Below, piece after piece: positions 55,698 to 63,893 of a stretch of DNA of 64,000 nt (positions are counted from its first letter, which is position 1; every line of letters starts with the position of its first letter). The position numbers were made by a program, and so were the translations under genes. The DNA is from Zongyangia gallinarum (GTDB lineage: Bacteria > Bacillota > Clostridia > Oscillospirales > Ruminococcaceae). The notes beneath the pieces were generated by a model. That model was not told the origin of the DNA, ran no database searches, and was given only the letters and a program-made list of their open reading frames with translations. Location: NCBI GenBank assembly GCA_904419315.1, contig CAJFQY010000005.1, positions 4,623 to 68,622 on the forward strand, given 5' to 3'.

Positions 55698-57050
55698 ATG
55701 ACCGAAGAAAACTACAACTACCGAACCAGTCAGACGTTGCTTCGCAACCAGTTTCCCGGCAAAGGAAAGTTAAAAATACCCATCATTCCTAAGTTCCAAG
55801 AAGAGCCCGGAGACTTTGATGATCTTTTGTTAATCGGTTTTGACAAAACCCACTTGGAGGACCAGCATCACCCTGACCGCATGGTACACTTCTTCCTATA
55901 TGACTATCGCTTTGAACGGGTCTGGAAGAACCCGGACAATGACATCGAAAAGCTGTCCCGCTACCGTGCGGTGCTGTCGCCGGATTTCAGTATGTACCTG
56001 GAGATGGCGCCTGTCATGCAGCTTTACAATGTATTTCGCAATCGCTGGTGCGGCGCTTACTGGGCTTCCAAAGGGATTCGTGTGATTCCTACCGTCAACT
56101 GGGGTGATGAATCCACGTTTGATTTCTGCTTTGAGGGGATCGAAAAAGCCAGCGTGGTGGCGGTTTCTACCTATATGGCGTCCGAACATGACAACCGTCA
56201 GAATCAAAAAGAGTGGTTCATGGCTGGCTACAACGAGATGATGCGGCGCATCGAGCCGGAGAAGATCATCTGTTATAACACACCGTTCCCCGAGATGCAG
56301 GGAAATATTATTTATGTGGACTATGAGCGCAGCTCCTGGCGGCACATGAACTATGAATGTAGTTTCCATCGCGAAGATTTAGATGCCTTTAAAATTAATA
56401 GCGGATCAAGCGGGAATCGTGATACAATAGAGCCATACTTAATTGGAAAAGGCGGAGGAAGCGCCTATGGTGGGAAATGGAGACCAAACCCGAATAAGCC
56501 ACAGGACCAGCGATTTTTAGGAAGTCCTGGTGAAATCAAAACGACTGTAATGAAGAATGGTGAAACATTCAAAACAAAAATCGGTGATAGCGGCAGAGCA
56601 GAAATAGAGCGTCACGAAACAGATCATGGTCGGAGCGATAAGCATTCAAATCCACACGACCATAGAATCAATTGGAATAATCCTGATGAACATCCAGAGC
56701 CGGGATCCCCCATCAATTATCCTAATGGTGCTCCCGAGTTCAAACAATACCGGAGGCTGTTTTCTATGGAAAAAATGATCGTCATTCCAGATGGAAGTTT
56801 GAATTTTGAAACGATCAGTGAGTTCAAGCGCAGTTTACATTGGGGCGGCGAAATTGAGTTTGTCTGGAAGGGTATCACTTACGGCGTGATTCGGTATGGC
56901 ACAAATAACAAAATTACCATTTATGTGGCGAACAGACCTGAAACCGAGAAAGTCTGTGAAACTGCAGATGATGCATTAGAGTATATGGTTGGAGAAGATC
57001 GTCTGCGGGATGTGATCACGAAGGTAAAAGTGATTTCTCGTACTGTATAA
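55698..57050 (+). CDS. DUF4417 protein fused to a His/Gly-rich module and a small C-terminal domain
   Basis: A 450-residue protein lying alone between the two 60-bp repeats. Residues about 35-235 look like DUF4417 (F-D-K-T-H, V-H-F-F-L-Y-D-Y-R-F, P-T-V-N-W-G-D-E-S-T-F-D-F-C-F-E-G, S-T-Y-M-A), a family found in phages and mobile DNA. From about 240 the style changes to a Gly/His/Pro-rich module (G-K-G-G-G-S-A-Y-G-G-K-W, E-R-H-E-T-D-H-G-R-S-D-K-H, N-P-H-D-H-R-I-N-W, N-Y-P-N-G-A-P-E-F-K). From Met357 a compact last domain follows (V-I-P-D-G-S-L-N-F-E, G-G-E-I-E-F-V-W-K-G). That Met has its own GGAGG site. Base composition is lower in GC than the tRNA neighbours in the middle part. ATG 55698 after AGGAGG. 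Function unknown. Confidence 0.75.
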   Translation: MTEENYNYRTSQTLLRNQFPGKGKLKIPIIPKFQEEPGDFDDLLLIGFDKTHLEDQHHPDRMVHFFLYDYRFERVWKNPDNDIEKLSRYRAVLSPDFSMYLEMAPVMQLYNVFRNRWCGAYWASKGIRVIPTVNWGDESTFDFCFEGIEKASVVAVSTYMASEHDNRQNQKEWFMAGYNEMMRRIEPEKIICYNTPFPEMQGNIIYVDYERSSWRHMNYECSFHREDLDAFKINSGSSGNRDTIEPYLIGKGGGSAYGGKWRPNPNKPQDQRFLGSPGEIKTTVMKNGETFKTKIGDSGRAEIERHETDHGRSDKHSNPHDHRINWNNPDEHPEPGSPINYPNGAPEFKQYRRLFSMEKMIVIPDGSLNFETISEFKRSLHWGGEIEFVWKGITYGVIRYGTNNKITIYVANRPETEKVCETADDALEYMVGEDRLRDVITKVKVISRTV

Positions 57051-57117
57051 GATAAAACCTCCTGCTGACGGCCTGCAAACCATTGACACAACTGGATTTC
57101 TTTAAGTCTTATAATTA

Positions 57118-57177
57118 CACTCGGACCAAAAAAAGACCGAGAAATGGCGAGGATAAGCCGTTTGTCGGTCTTTTCTT
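57118..57177 (+). repeat. 60-bp direct repeat, copy 2 (att-like)
   Basis: Identical to 55527-55586. Upstream of it the rest of a tRNA is missing, so this copy is only a 3' fragment. It also supplies a terminator for the DUF4417 gene. Confidence 0.93.
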
Positions 57178-57612
57178 TTTTGTGAACAACGAGTGGGAAA
57201 TAGAGAAAAAGATTTCTATTACGTATCCTATTACGTATCGGATTAGAAGCTATCCGAGATCTTTTCCCCTTTACTGCATTTGAATATTCAGTTCATTTTT
57301 GTTTTTACCGTTGCCTTCTTCCCACCTTTTTACGCCGTTTATCAGGTACTGAAAAAGGACGGTGGCAGCGGGATCGCCAATAGCATCCCCTATATTCCCA
57401 ATAATCCGCCGCCTGCTGCGGACCTCAGACACGATACTTCAGAAGCTTTCAGACGAACCGGAAGAAAAAATAAAAAAAGCAAGTAGTAAAGGGAAAGAGC
57501 TGTCTCGATGATGAGACAGCTCTTTCCCTTTATGAATCATTTGTTTATAGCGATGCTTTTTAACTGGCTACTTTTCTTAGATGATATCTCCGATTGGCAG
57601 CAGACAACTTTC
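57178..57612. other. Gene-poor stretch after the second repeat, with a weak open frame and a long hairpin
   Basis: A 66-68 codon frame at 57280-57486 starts at a TTG with no ribosome site; it has a hydrophobic stretch (F-V-F-T-V-A-F-F-P-P-F-Y) then a Pro-rich part and may be a gene remnant. At 57488-57531 there is a perfect 19-bp hairpin (GGGAAAGAGCTGTCTC arms, GATGAT loop) with no T-run on the plus strand. I see nothing else up to the MATE gene. Confidence 0.5.
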
Positions 57613-59010
57613 TTAGCCTTGTCGCAGTGCTTTTTTGTCATCCGAAGGCCCGGATATTTGTTTTAAAGCTTTCCGGAATTGGAAAGTAAAGAGTACGATG
57701 GTGAAAGAAACAGCTAAGAAATCTGCGACTGGCTCTGCCATATAAACAGCGGTGGTTTTATCGGCAGAAAAGATCAGGGGCATGATATAAATTAATGGGA
57801 TCAATAAGATGAATTTCCGCATGACTGCCACCACAATAGATGCCTTGGCGTTACCAAGGGAGGTGAAGGTCATCTGACAGGCAACCTGAATACCGAACAG
57901 AAGCAGGCAGGCCATATAGATTCGCAAAGCGGTTTTGGTAAACGCAATCAGTGGCTGGGAATCGGTAAACATAGCGGCAAATGCTTGGGGGAAGACCATG
58001 ACACAGGCCCATAACAGGGTAGAGTAGACGAGGCTGGCCTTCAGCAACAATTTAAAGGCAGCCTTTACCCGATCAGGATTGCGCGCGCCGTAATTGTAGC
58101 TGATGATGGGCTGTGCTCCCTGTCCCAATCCTTGCAGCGGCAGCATAGCAAACTGCATGACACTGGTCAGAATGGTCATGGCGCCAACGGCAATGTCACT
58201 GCCATAACGCAGCAGTGAGGAGTTGAAGCAGATGGAAATGACGCTTTCACTGGCCTGCATAATAAAGGTTGAGAGACCTAACGCCAGGCTGGGGAGGACG
58301 ATTTTCCGCTCCAGTCTGAAATTCTTCTTGCGGAGTTTTAAATGGGTCTTTTTGCCGCAGAGGAAAAGCAGCACCCATACACAGGACATTGCCTGGGAAA
58401 TGATGGTTGCCCAGGCGGCACCCGCAACACCCATATGAAAACCAAAAATAAAGATGGGGTCGAGAATAATATTGGCCACTGCGCCGATCAGTACCGAAAG
58501 CATACCAGTTTTAGCAAAGCCCTGCGCAGTAATGAAAGCGTTCATTCCCAAAGTCATCTGGACGAAAAGGGTACCCATGGCGTAGATATTCATGTATTCG
58601 ACGCCATATGCAATGGTGTTTTCGCTGGCTCCAAAGGCCATGAGAAAATCCCGGTTCCAAATCAGCAGCGCCGCTGTTAGAACGACAGAAATAATGAGCT
58701 GTACGACAAAGCAGTTGCCCATTGTCCTTTCTGCTGCATCGTGATCACCTCTTCCCATATGGATAGAGGCTCTAGGCGCGCCGCCATATCCCGCAAAGGC
58801 GGCGAATGCTGTTACAATCATAATCAAAGGCATACAAACGCCAACACCGGTCAGCGCCATGTCGCCAATCTTCGGAATATGGCCAATGTAAATGCGGTCA
58901 ACAATGTTGTACAGCATATTGATGATTTGCGCTGTTACGGTGGGAAGGGCCAATTTTAAAAGAAGTCTGCCTACCGGTTCCTTTCCCAGAAAATCTTTCT
59001 CTTCTGTCAT
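57613..59010 (-). CDS. MATE family multidrug efflux transporter
   Basis: A 465-residue, 12-helix antiporter of the MATE family, MepA-like group. It starts E-K-D-F-L-G-K-E-P-V-G-R-L-L-L-K-L-A-L-P and has Y-N-I-V-D-R-I-Y-I-G-H, G-Y-G-G-A-P-R-A-S-I, and in the second half G-L-G-Q-G-A-Q-P-I-I-S-Y-N-Y-G. Such pumps use sodium or proton gradients to expel cationic drugs or metabolites. Its ATG overlaps the marR stop by four bases, so the pair is co-translated, and repressor control of the pump by MarR is likely. Confidence 0.93.
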   Translation of the reverse strand: MTEEKDFLGKEPVGRLLLKLALPTVTAQIINMLYNIVDRIYIGHIPKIGDMALTGVGVCMPLIMIVTAFAAFAGYGGAPRASIHMGRGDHDAAERTMGNCFVVQLIISVVLTAALLIWNRDFLMAFGASENTIAYGVEYMNIYAMGTLFVQMTLGMNAFITAQGFAKTGMLSVLIGAVANIILDPIFIFGFHMGVAGAAWATIISQAMSCVWVLLFLCGKKTHLKLRKKNFRLERKIVLPSLALGLSTFIMQASESVISICFNSSLLRYGSDIAVGAMTILTSVMQFAMLPLQGLGQGAQPIISYNYGARNPDRVKAAFKLLLKASLVYSTLLWACVMVFPQAFAAMFTDSQPLIAFTKTALRIYMACLLLFGIQVACQMTFTSLGNAKASIVVAVMRKFILLIPLIYIMPLIFSADKTTAVYMAEPVADFLAVSFTIVLFTFQFRKALKQISGPSDDKKALRQG

Positions 59011-59456
59011 ATGATTTCTCCTCTTTCCCCAACTATTTTTGTATTCTCAGCAATTCGCTCGTTAAATTTTGCAAATTGTTTTATTTCTTCTTCGGTGAAG
59101 CCCCGGAAGATTTGTTTTAGGAACTCCTTCCGCACAGCTTCAATTTCATGGGTGATAGGCGCGGATTTGGATGTTAGAGACAGATGGATCCTTCTCCGGT
59201 CCTCCGTATCCTGGCGGCGCTGCAACAGAGATTTCTGTATGAGGCTTTCCACCGCCTGAGAGACATTGCTTTTTGAGAGCATCCGAAACTCTACAATATC
59301 TGCGGCGGTATCTCGGCCGGGATTGTTGAAAAGGAAGCTGATGATGGTGACTTCGATGGGCGCCAGGCCATGCCGATCACAGACAGGTTTCAGCATGCTG
59401 TCATACAGCTTGATGATCCGCCGGATGTTGGATAAAAGCGTATTCGTCCGATGCAT
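59007..59456 (-). CDS. MarR-family transcriptional regulator
   Basis: A 149-residue winged-helix protein: helices at the ends for dimerisation, a central HTH with L-S-K-S-N-V-S-Q-A-V-E-S-L-I-Q-K and wing R-R-Q-D-T-E-D-R-R-R-I-H-L-S-L-T, the typical D-R-R motif. It is upstream of and overlapping the MATE gene. A 6-8-6 inverted repeat lies 36 bases before its start, suggesting self-regulation of the operon, with derepression by pump substrates. ATG 59456, GGAGG 10 bases upstream. Confidence 0.92.
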   Translation of the reverse strand: MHRTNTLLSNIRRIIKLYDSMLKPVCDRHGLAPIEVTIISFLFNNPGRDTAADIVEFRMLSKSNVSQAVESLIQKSLLQRRQDTEDRRRIHLSLTSKSAPITHEIEAVRKEFLKQIFRGFTEEEIKQFAKFNERIAENTKIVGERGEII

Positions 59457-59492
59457 GCGGTAAGTCCCTCCCCATTCATGGTTTTTAATAGT

Positions 59493-59512
59493 ACAGTTTT
59501 TTATAGAACTGT
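59493..59512. promoter_or_regulatory. Palindromic candidate operator of marR-MATE
   Basis: ACAGTT (59493-59498) and AACTGT (59507-59512) form an inverted repeat of 20 bases with an A/T-rich centre, upstream of marR in an A/T-rich region where the promoter should be. Size and location fit a MarR dimer site. Confidence 0.55.
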
Positions 59513-59686
59513 TTCCACAACAAACTATTTTATCTCAAAATCCAAATGAGTCAAGCCAAAAGCCATGCTCCCCTCAAAATGTTTACATTTAGTTCATAAA
59601 AATACACCTACAAAAGAAAGCCATTCTGATGGTTTTCGGCCTTTCTGCGGTGCCCTTGCGTATAAGAGGTTTTGCCGCCTCATTAT

Positions 59687-59725
59687 AAAAGGTTGGCCAA
59701 CGGAGAGCAAGGCCAACCTTTTGTG
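59687..59725. terminator. Bidirectional-looking terminator hairpin
   Basis: AAAAGGTTGGCC (59687-59698) and GGCCAACCTTTT (59711-59722) form a 12-bp stem. It can end minus-strand transcripts from the metallophosphoesterase gene (T-tract from the left arm) or a plus-strand transcript. The rest of the 318-base gap between marR and that gene shows no gene. Confidence 0.75.
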
Positions 59726-59774
59726 TTTTTCTATGTTGCTGCTCGGATTTTTTCGTGGGTCCAGCAGCCTGTAT

Positions 59775-60920
59775 TTACAATTTTAAGTTGATTTCTACTA
59801 TTTCGCTATTGGTTCCTAAACGTACCGGCAGCTGGAAATATCCTGTTCCTGCTGAAACGACAGTCTGGGCTTCCCCTAGGGCTGCATGTCCGTAAAAATG
59901 GTTTTTTTCATAGGCTAGCCGGGTCAAGAAGGTCAGAGGAAACATCTGCCCACGATGCGTGTGGCCGCATAAAATGAGTTTTGCTCCATTTTCTATGGCC
60001 TCATCAATGCCGTCTGGATTGTGGTCCAAAACAATGAGCGGCTTTTGACCTGGTTTTTTGCGCAATAATTCACTGAGGGGAGTACGAACCTCTGAATATT
60101 GTTTGCAATGGAGCAGGTCGTTTCGCCCCACCAAGGTAAAAAAGGGAAAGGGAAGGAGTTCGTTATATAGCAGCCGGATATTCGCTTTTTGAAAAAAACA
60201 CCGCATCTTTTCATCGGAATAGGCCGGATCATGGTTGCCCAATACCGCATAAACGCCGTCCTTGGTCTGAAGTGTCCCGAGTACCGCTCCAACCGCGTCA
60301 GGAGATCCGCATTCTTCCGCATAACCGTTGTTAAAGATGTCTCCTGTGATTACCACCATATCGGGGGAAAGGCTGTTGACTTTGTCGACTACTTTTTTTA
60401 TATATCCTAGGCCGACAAAGGCCCCGATGTGCAAATCGCTGAGCAAAATCATGCGGTAATCTTTTTTGCCTTCTCCCAAGCGCACGTCATAACGAACTGT
60501 TTTGAGACGCCGGGCATGAACCATTCCATAGGCCACAAGGCCCAGGCTGATTCCAATGGCGAAACACCAGGAAATTGCGAACGCCACCGAGTTCTTATGA
60601 AAAAAGAAGACCGCCACTGCGGCAGCATCGCAGATCAAAAGGATGAGGACAAAGTAAAACAGAAAACAGAACAAGCTCCCCTCCAGACGTATCCAAAACC
60701 GGCGGATCGGCGGAAAAGACCGCTGCCGCTGGAAAAACCATGAGAGGAAAAACAGAAGGAGATAGAATACCGCAACTGCTCCGTAAATATGTAGGCCCCA
60801 CAGCTGCCATACAGCATTTTCGGTGCGGAAAGCAGTATAAACAGTGGTAAATAGCAGGAACAGAACAAGGCATACAGAGAAAAATTTTTCTGATATATAC
60901 TGGCTGAGTTTTGATTTCAT
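59775..60920 (-). CDS. Membrane-anchored metallophosphoesterase (YkuE-like)
   Basis: A 381-residue protein with four predicted N-terminal helices (about 13-30, 42-62, 80-103 and 113-130) followed by a calcineurin-like phosphoesterase domain. The metal motifs are all present: L-L-S-D-L-H-I-G, V-I-T-G-D-I-F-N, L-G-N-H-D-P, L-D-H-N-P and C-G-H-T-H-R-G-Q. Homologs such as YkuE act on lipid-linked or wall-associated phosphate esters; substrate here is unknown. ATG 60920, with AAGGAAA about 10 bases upstream. It lies 60 bases downstream of the pseudo radical SAM gene and may be co-transcribed with it. Confidence 0.88.
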   Translation of the reverse strand: MKSKLSQYISEKFFSVCLVLFLLFTTVYTAFRTENAVWQLWGLHIYGAVAVFYLLLFFLSWFFQRQRSFPPIRRFWIRLEGSLFCFLFYFVLILLICDAAAVAVFFFHKNSVAFAISWCFAIGISLGLVAYGMVHARRLKTVRYDVRLGEGKKDYRMILLSDLHIGAFVGLGYIKKVVDKVNSLSPDMVVITGDIFNNGYAEECGSPDAVGAVLGTLQTKDGVYAVLGNHDPAYSDEKMRCFFQKANIRLLYNELLPFPFFTLVGRNDLLHCKQYSEVRTPLSELLRKKPGQKPLIVLDHNPDGIDEAIENGAKLILCGHTHRGQMFPLTFLTRLAYEKNHFYGHAALGEAQTVVSAGTGYFQLPVRLGTNSEIVEINLKL

Positions 60921-60980
60921 GGCATTGATTTCCTTTTCGGATATGGCGGGAGCAGCTGACAGCGGAGGACCGCCTTATTT

Positions 60981-62039
60981 TTATTCTCTTGCGAGATGAA
61001 CCATGCTTTGCTGAGACAGCAGGGTCCCTTGTTTTTTTGAGGTGATTTGCAGGATCTCTTCCAGCGGATGGAAGAAGATATTGTACTGCTTGTCTTGCCG
61101 CAAACCTTCATGGGTGCGCAAGTTCCCATCCTCATCGAATCCCACCATACACTCTCCGTCAGAAATAATTCTGTCGATCCTCAGTGTATCGTATTTGATA
61201 TCCATGAAAATCAGCGGATACCGCTGTTGATCACGAACATCTGTCACATATTGATAAACTTCCTGCTCCAACTGGGACGAACAGGAAAAATCCGCACGCA
61301 GAAAGGCAAACGCCGGATGAGATGGAACGACAGAACGCAGCCATTGCCCGCTGAGAATATTTTGCTTATCCTGCTCCATATAACGCCGATTCACTGCATA
61401 AAGCAGTCTCGCGTCCCGAAGCTTTTGACAGGCAGACGCCATATCCTCATCGGCATAGATGGAAATCATGACATTTTTGACCTCTTTTATTTTATTGATA
61501 AAAGAAGGGGTGATCTGAGATCCGTGGAGGAAGAGAATAAAGGCGCAGTCCGATTCTTTTTTGATGATGGGGAGTACCTGCTCAGCATCCCCGGTGACAT
61601 AGAAAAGATAGGTATAGATCCCCAATTTCATTGCCTGCTGCAACAGATAAGGATAGAAATCCGGCTGTGTTTCCAGCTTTTCTTGGTTAATAAATACATG
61701 CAGAGCCCAGGGAATGTTGAACTTTTTTTCTTCCTCAATATCCCGGATCACCACTGCGCCTTTTGTACAGCTGTTATAGCCTAGATTGACGCCAAAGGTG
61801 GTGATAATATCATGATCCACCGTTGCGGAAAGGTCTTTGACAAGATCATAATATGCGCTTTGCTGATCCTGCAACATCTTCTGCGCCTGCTTTAGTAAGT
61901 TTGTTTGGAATCTTCCATGGGAGAATTGCAGCCCCAGGTCGATGAGATTGCGCGTCATACGTTTTGGTGATTGCTGTATATTTTTTAGTGTTCTGCGGAT
62001 CGCCGATTCCACCAACACCCTAGTCATATCTTTCTTCAT
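60981..62039 (-). CDS. Radical SAM-like protein lacking the iron-sulfur cysteine motif
   Basis: A 352-residue protein with no obvious name, which lines up from end to end with the radical SAM enzyme encoded divergently next door. Y-Y-D-L-V-K-D-L (63-70) matches W-Y-R-L-I-K-S-L (64-71); F-N-I-P-W-A-L (107-113) matches C-N-I-P-W-A-V (108-114); L-G-I-Y-T-Y-L-F-Y-V-T-G (139-150) matches I-G-T-F-M-Y-I-F-S-G-G-E (155-166); S-D-C-A-F-I-L-F (163-170) matches P-D-C-M-F-L-A-F (182-189). Between the second and third blocks about 16 residues are missing, exactly the C-x3-C-x2-C loop, and G-G-E became V-T-G; the SPASM cysteines are absent too. It cannot bind a radical SAM cluster. ATG 62039 preferred over a TTG upstream. 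Confidence 0.72.
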   Translation of the reverse strand: MKKDMTRVLVESAIRRTLKNIQQSPKRMTRNLIDLGLQFSHGRFQTNLLKQAQKMLQDQQSAYYDLVKDLSATVDHDIITTFGVNLGYNSCTKGAVVIRDIEEEKKFNIPWALHVFINQEKLETQPDFYPYLLQQAMKLGIYTYLFYVTGDAEQVLPIIKKESDCAFILFLHGSQITPSFINKIKEVKNVMISIYADEDMASACQKLRDARLLYAVNRRYMEQDKQNILSGQWLRSVVPSHPAFAFLRADFSCSSQLEQEVYQYVTDVRDQQRYPLIFMDIKYDTLRIDRIISDGECMVGFDEDGNLRTHEGLRQDKQYNIFFHPLEEILQITSKKQGTLLSQQSMVHLARE

Positions 62040-62202
62040 GGGAGGCAACACCTTTCCTGCAAATCAGTTTGCTCAGAAAATTATATATTATAAAGATACT
62101 CGATTTCTAGTGTGAAAAAAAGGGACAAAAGGATAAAATTGTCCAAAAAGGTAACAGTTCTGCAGTTTGTCTCATTTTTTCCCACCGGGCTTTATCTGTC
62201 CC

Positions 62203-62231
62203 ATGACATCTGTCCATTCCTCTTTTATAAT
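62203..62231 (+). promoter_or_regulatory. Promoter of the radical SAM gene
   Basis: ATGACA (62203-62208) and TATAAT (62226-62231), spacing 17. On the other strand, TATAAT near 62084-62094 with TTCACA 18 bases upstream can serve the divergent gene. Confidence 0.68.
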
Positions 62232-62281
62232 GGACCTCAGGATTGAAACCCAAAAAGGAATTCAGAAAGGGACGAATCGGC

Positions 62282-63664
62282 ATGAGCGAGAAAAATATGA
62301 AAGAAAATCTCCAGGCCTTTGCTGTTAAAAAGGTGCTGCATTATATGGATGAAGATCCGGACAAGAGCCTGCCAAAGCTGTTAGACTGGGCAGATAAATT
62401 TGATAAAGAGAACCTCTTTGTCAGTCAGCGCAAGGTTTTCCACGATATTATCGAGCATCCCGATAATAACTGGTACCGTTTAATCAAAAGTCTGTGGAGC
62501 GATATTGATCCTGGAGTACGGAGAACCTTCTTTGAAAACTTTATTGTGCATACCTCACTCATCGGCAGTGTACGGCAGGAAAAAGCGATGGAAGAACATG
62601 GCTGCAATATTCCCTGGGCAGTGCTGATGGACCCCACTTCCGCCTGCAACCTTCACTGCACCGGCTGCTGGGCGGCAGAATACGGGAATAAGCTCAACAT
62701 GAGCTATGAAACACTCGACAGCATTATCCAGCAGGGCACTGAAATCGGCACCTTTATGTACATATTCTCTGGCGGCGAGCCACTGGTTCGCAAGGATGAT
62801 ATCATCCGGCTTTGTGAGGCGCATCCGGACTGTATGTTCCTAGCCTTCACCAATGGCACCCTGATCGATGAGAAATTTGCAGACGAAATGCTGCGGGTCA
62901 AGAATTTTATACCGGCCATCAGCGTGGAAGGCTTTGAGGAGGCCACCGATTCCCGCCGGGGCAAAGGCACCTATCAGGCCGTTATGAAGGCGATGGATAT
63001 CCTGCGGGAGAAAAAGCTGGCTTTTGGCGCATCCTGCTGCTATACCAGCCAAAATGTAGAGTCCCTCAGTTCTGAAAAATACATCGATCATTTGGTTGCC
63101 AAAGGCGCCAAATTCGCTTGGTTTTTCCACTATATGCCGGTGGGCAACGACGCGGTACCCGAATTGCTGCCCAGCCCGGAACAGCGGGAAACCATGGTGC
63201 ACCGTATCCGGGAATACCGGAATACCAAGCCGATTTTTACCATCGACTTTCAAAACGACGGAGAATTCGTACAGGGATGTATTGCCGGAGGCCGCCGGTA
63301 TCTGCACATCAATGCCAATGGCGATATTGAGCCCTGTGCTTTTATCCACTATTCTGATTCCAGCGTCTACGACAAGACACTGCTGGAGGCATTGAAGTCC
63401 CCGTTGTTTATGGCTTACCACCATGGGCAGCCTTTTAACGGCAATATGCTGCGGCCCTGCCCCATGCTGGAAAATCCGGAATGCCTGCGGTCCATGGTGC
63501 AGGATTCCGGCGCCCACTCCACCGACATGCAGTCGCCGGAGGATGTGGAAAATCTGTATCAGAAATGTAAGCCATATGCGGAAAACTGGGTAGCTACTGC
63601 TGATAAGCTGTGGGCATGTTCTCATAGCTGCGCAGGTTGCCAGAGCCATCAGGCAAATGACTAG
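62282..63664 (+). CDS. Radical SAM protein with SPASM-type C-terminal domain
   Basis: A 460-residue enzyme. After a helical N-terminal region of about 105 residues comes the radical SAM core with C-N-L-H-C-T-G-C (122-129, the C-x3-C-x2-C ligands of the 4Fe-4S cluster) and S-G-G-E (163-166, SAM binding). The C-terminal part has a SPASM-like cysteine set: G-C-I-A-G-G-R-R, N-A-N-G-D-I-E-P-C-A-F, R-P-C-P-M-L-E-N-P-E-C and C-S-H-S-C-A-G-C at the end, enough for one or two auxiliary clusters. Many such enzymes modify peptides, but no precursor peptide is evident nearby. ATG 62282 has AAAGGGA upstream; the frame is also open to a TTG at 62243. Terminator 27 bases after the stop. Confidence 0.9.
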   Translation: MSEKNMKENLQAFAVKKVLHYMDEDPDKSLPKLLDWADKFDKENLFVSQRKVFHDIIEHPDNNWYRLIKSLWSDIDPGVRRTFFENFIVHTSLIGSVRQEKAMEEHGCNIPWAVLMDPTSACNLHCTGCWAAEYGNKLNMSYETLDSIIQQGTEIGTFMYIFSGGEPLVRKDDIIRLCEAHPDCMFLAFTNGTLIDEKFADEMLRVKNFIPAISVEGFEEATDSRRGKGTYQAVMKAMDILREKKLAFGASCCYTSQNVESLSSEKYIDHLVAKGAKFAWFFHYMPVGNDAVPELLPSPEQRETMVHRIREYRNTKPIFTIDFQNDGEFVQGCIAGGRRYLHINANGDIEPCAFIHYSDSSVYDKTLLEALKSPLFMAYHHGQPFNGNMLRPCPMLENPECLRSMVQDSGAHSTDMQSPEDVENLYQKCKPYAENWVATADKLWACSHSCAGCQSHQAND

Positions 63665-63690
63665 ACAATACCTAATCCCTCTCTTCTTAC

Positions 63691-63725
63691 AAGCCGTCTG
63701 CACCTTCTTGTGCAGACGGCTTTTG
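63691..63725 (+). terminator. Terminator after the radical SAM gene
   Basis: AAGCCGTCTGCAC (63691-63703) and GTGCAGACGGCTT (63710-63722) around CTTCTT, followed by TTGT. Confidence 0.9.
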
Positions 63726-63893
63726 TATGGAATGCGGTTATATGAAAGCTGGCAGCACTCGGTATCCCTTTGGCAGGTGTCTGCAAAGCCGAAGATGAGA
63801 CTACTGGCAACCGAAAATCATATGCCCCGGCTGAGGGCCGATAGCAGTAAAGTATGATATAATACGACCATGGAGAGGTGAGGGGTGGTCAGG

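Noticed and set aside
55477..55792. Short plus-strand frames over tRNA-Pro and its terminator
   Set aside because: They overlap a clear tRNA and terminator and carry no family motifs.
57083..57283. 66-codon frame across the second 60-bp repeat
   Set aside because: Produced by the repeat sequence itself; the same peptide segment arises from copy 1, which is tRNA and terminator.
57280..57486. 68-codon frame after the second repeat
   Set aside because: TTG start with no ribosome site and no motif; kept only as a possible remnant, not as a gene.
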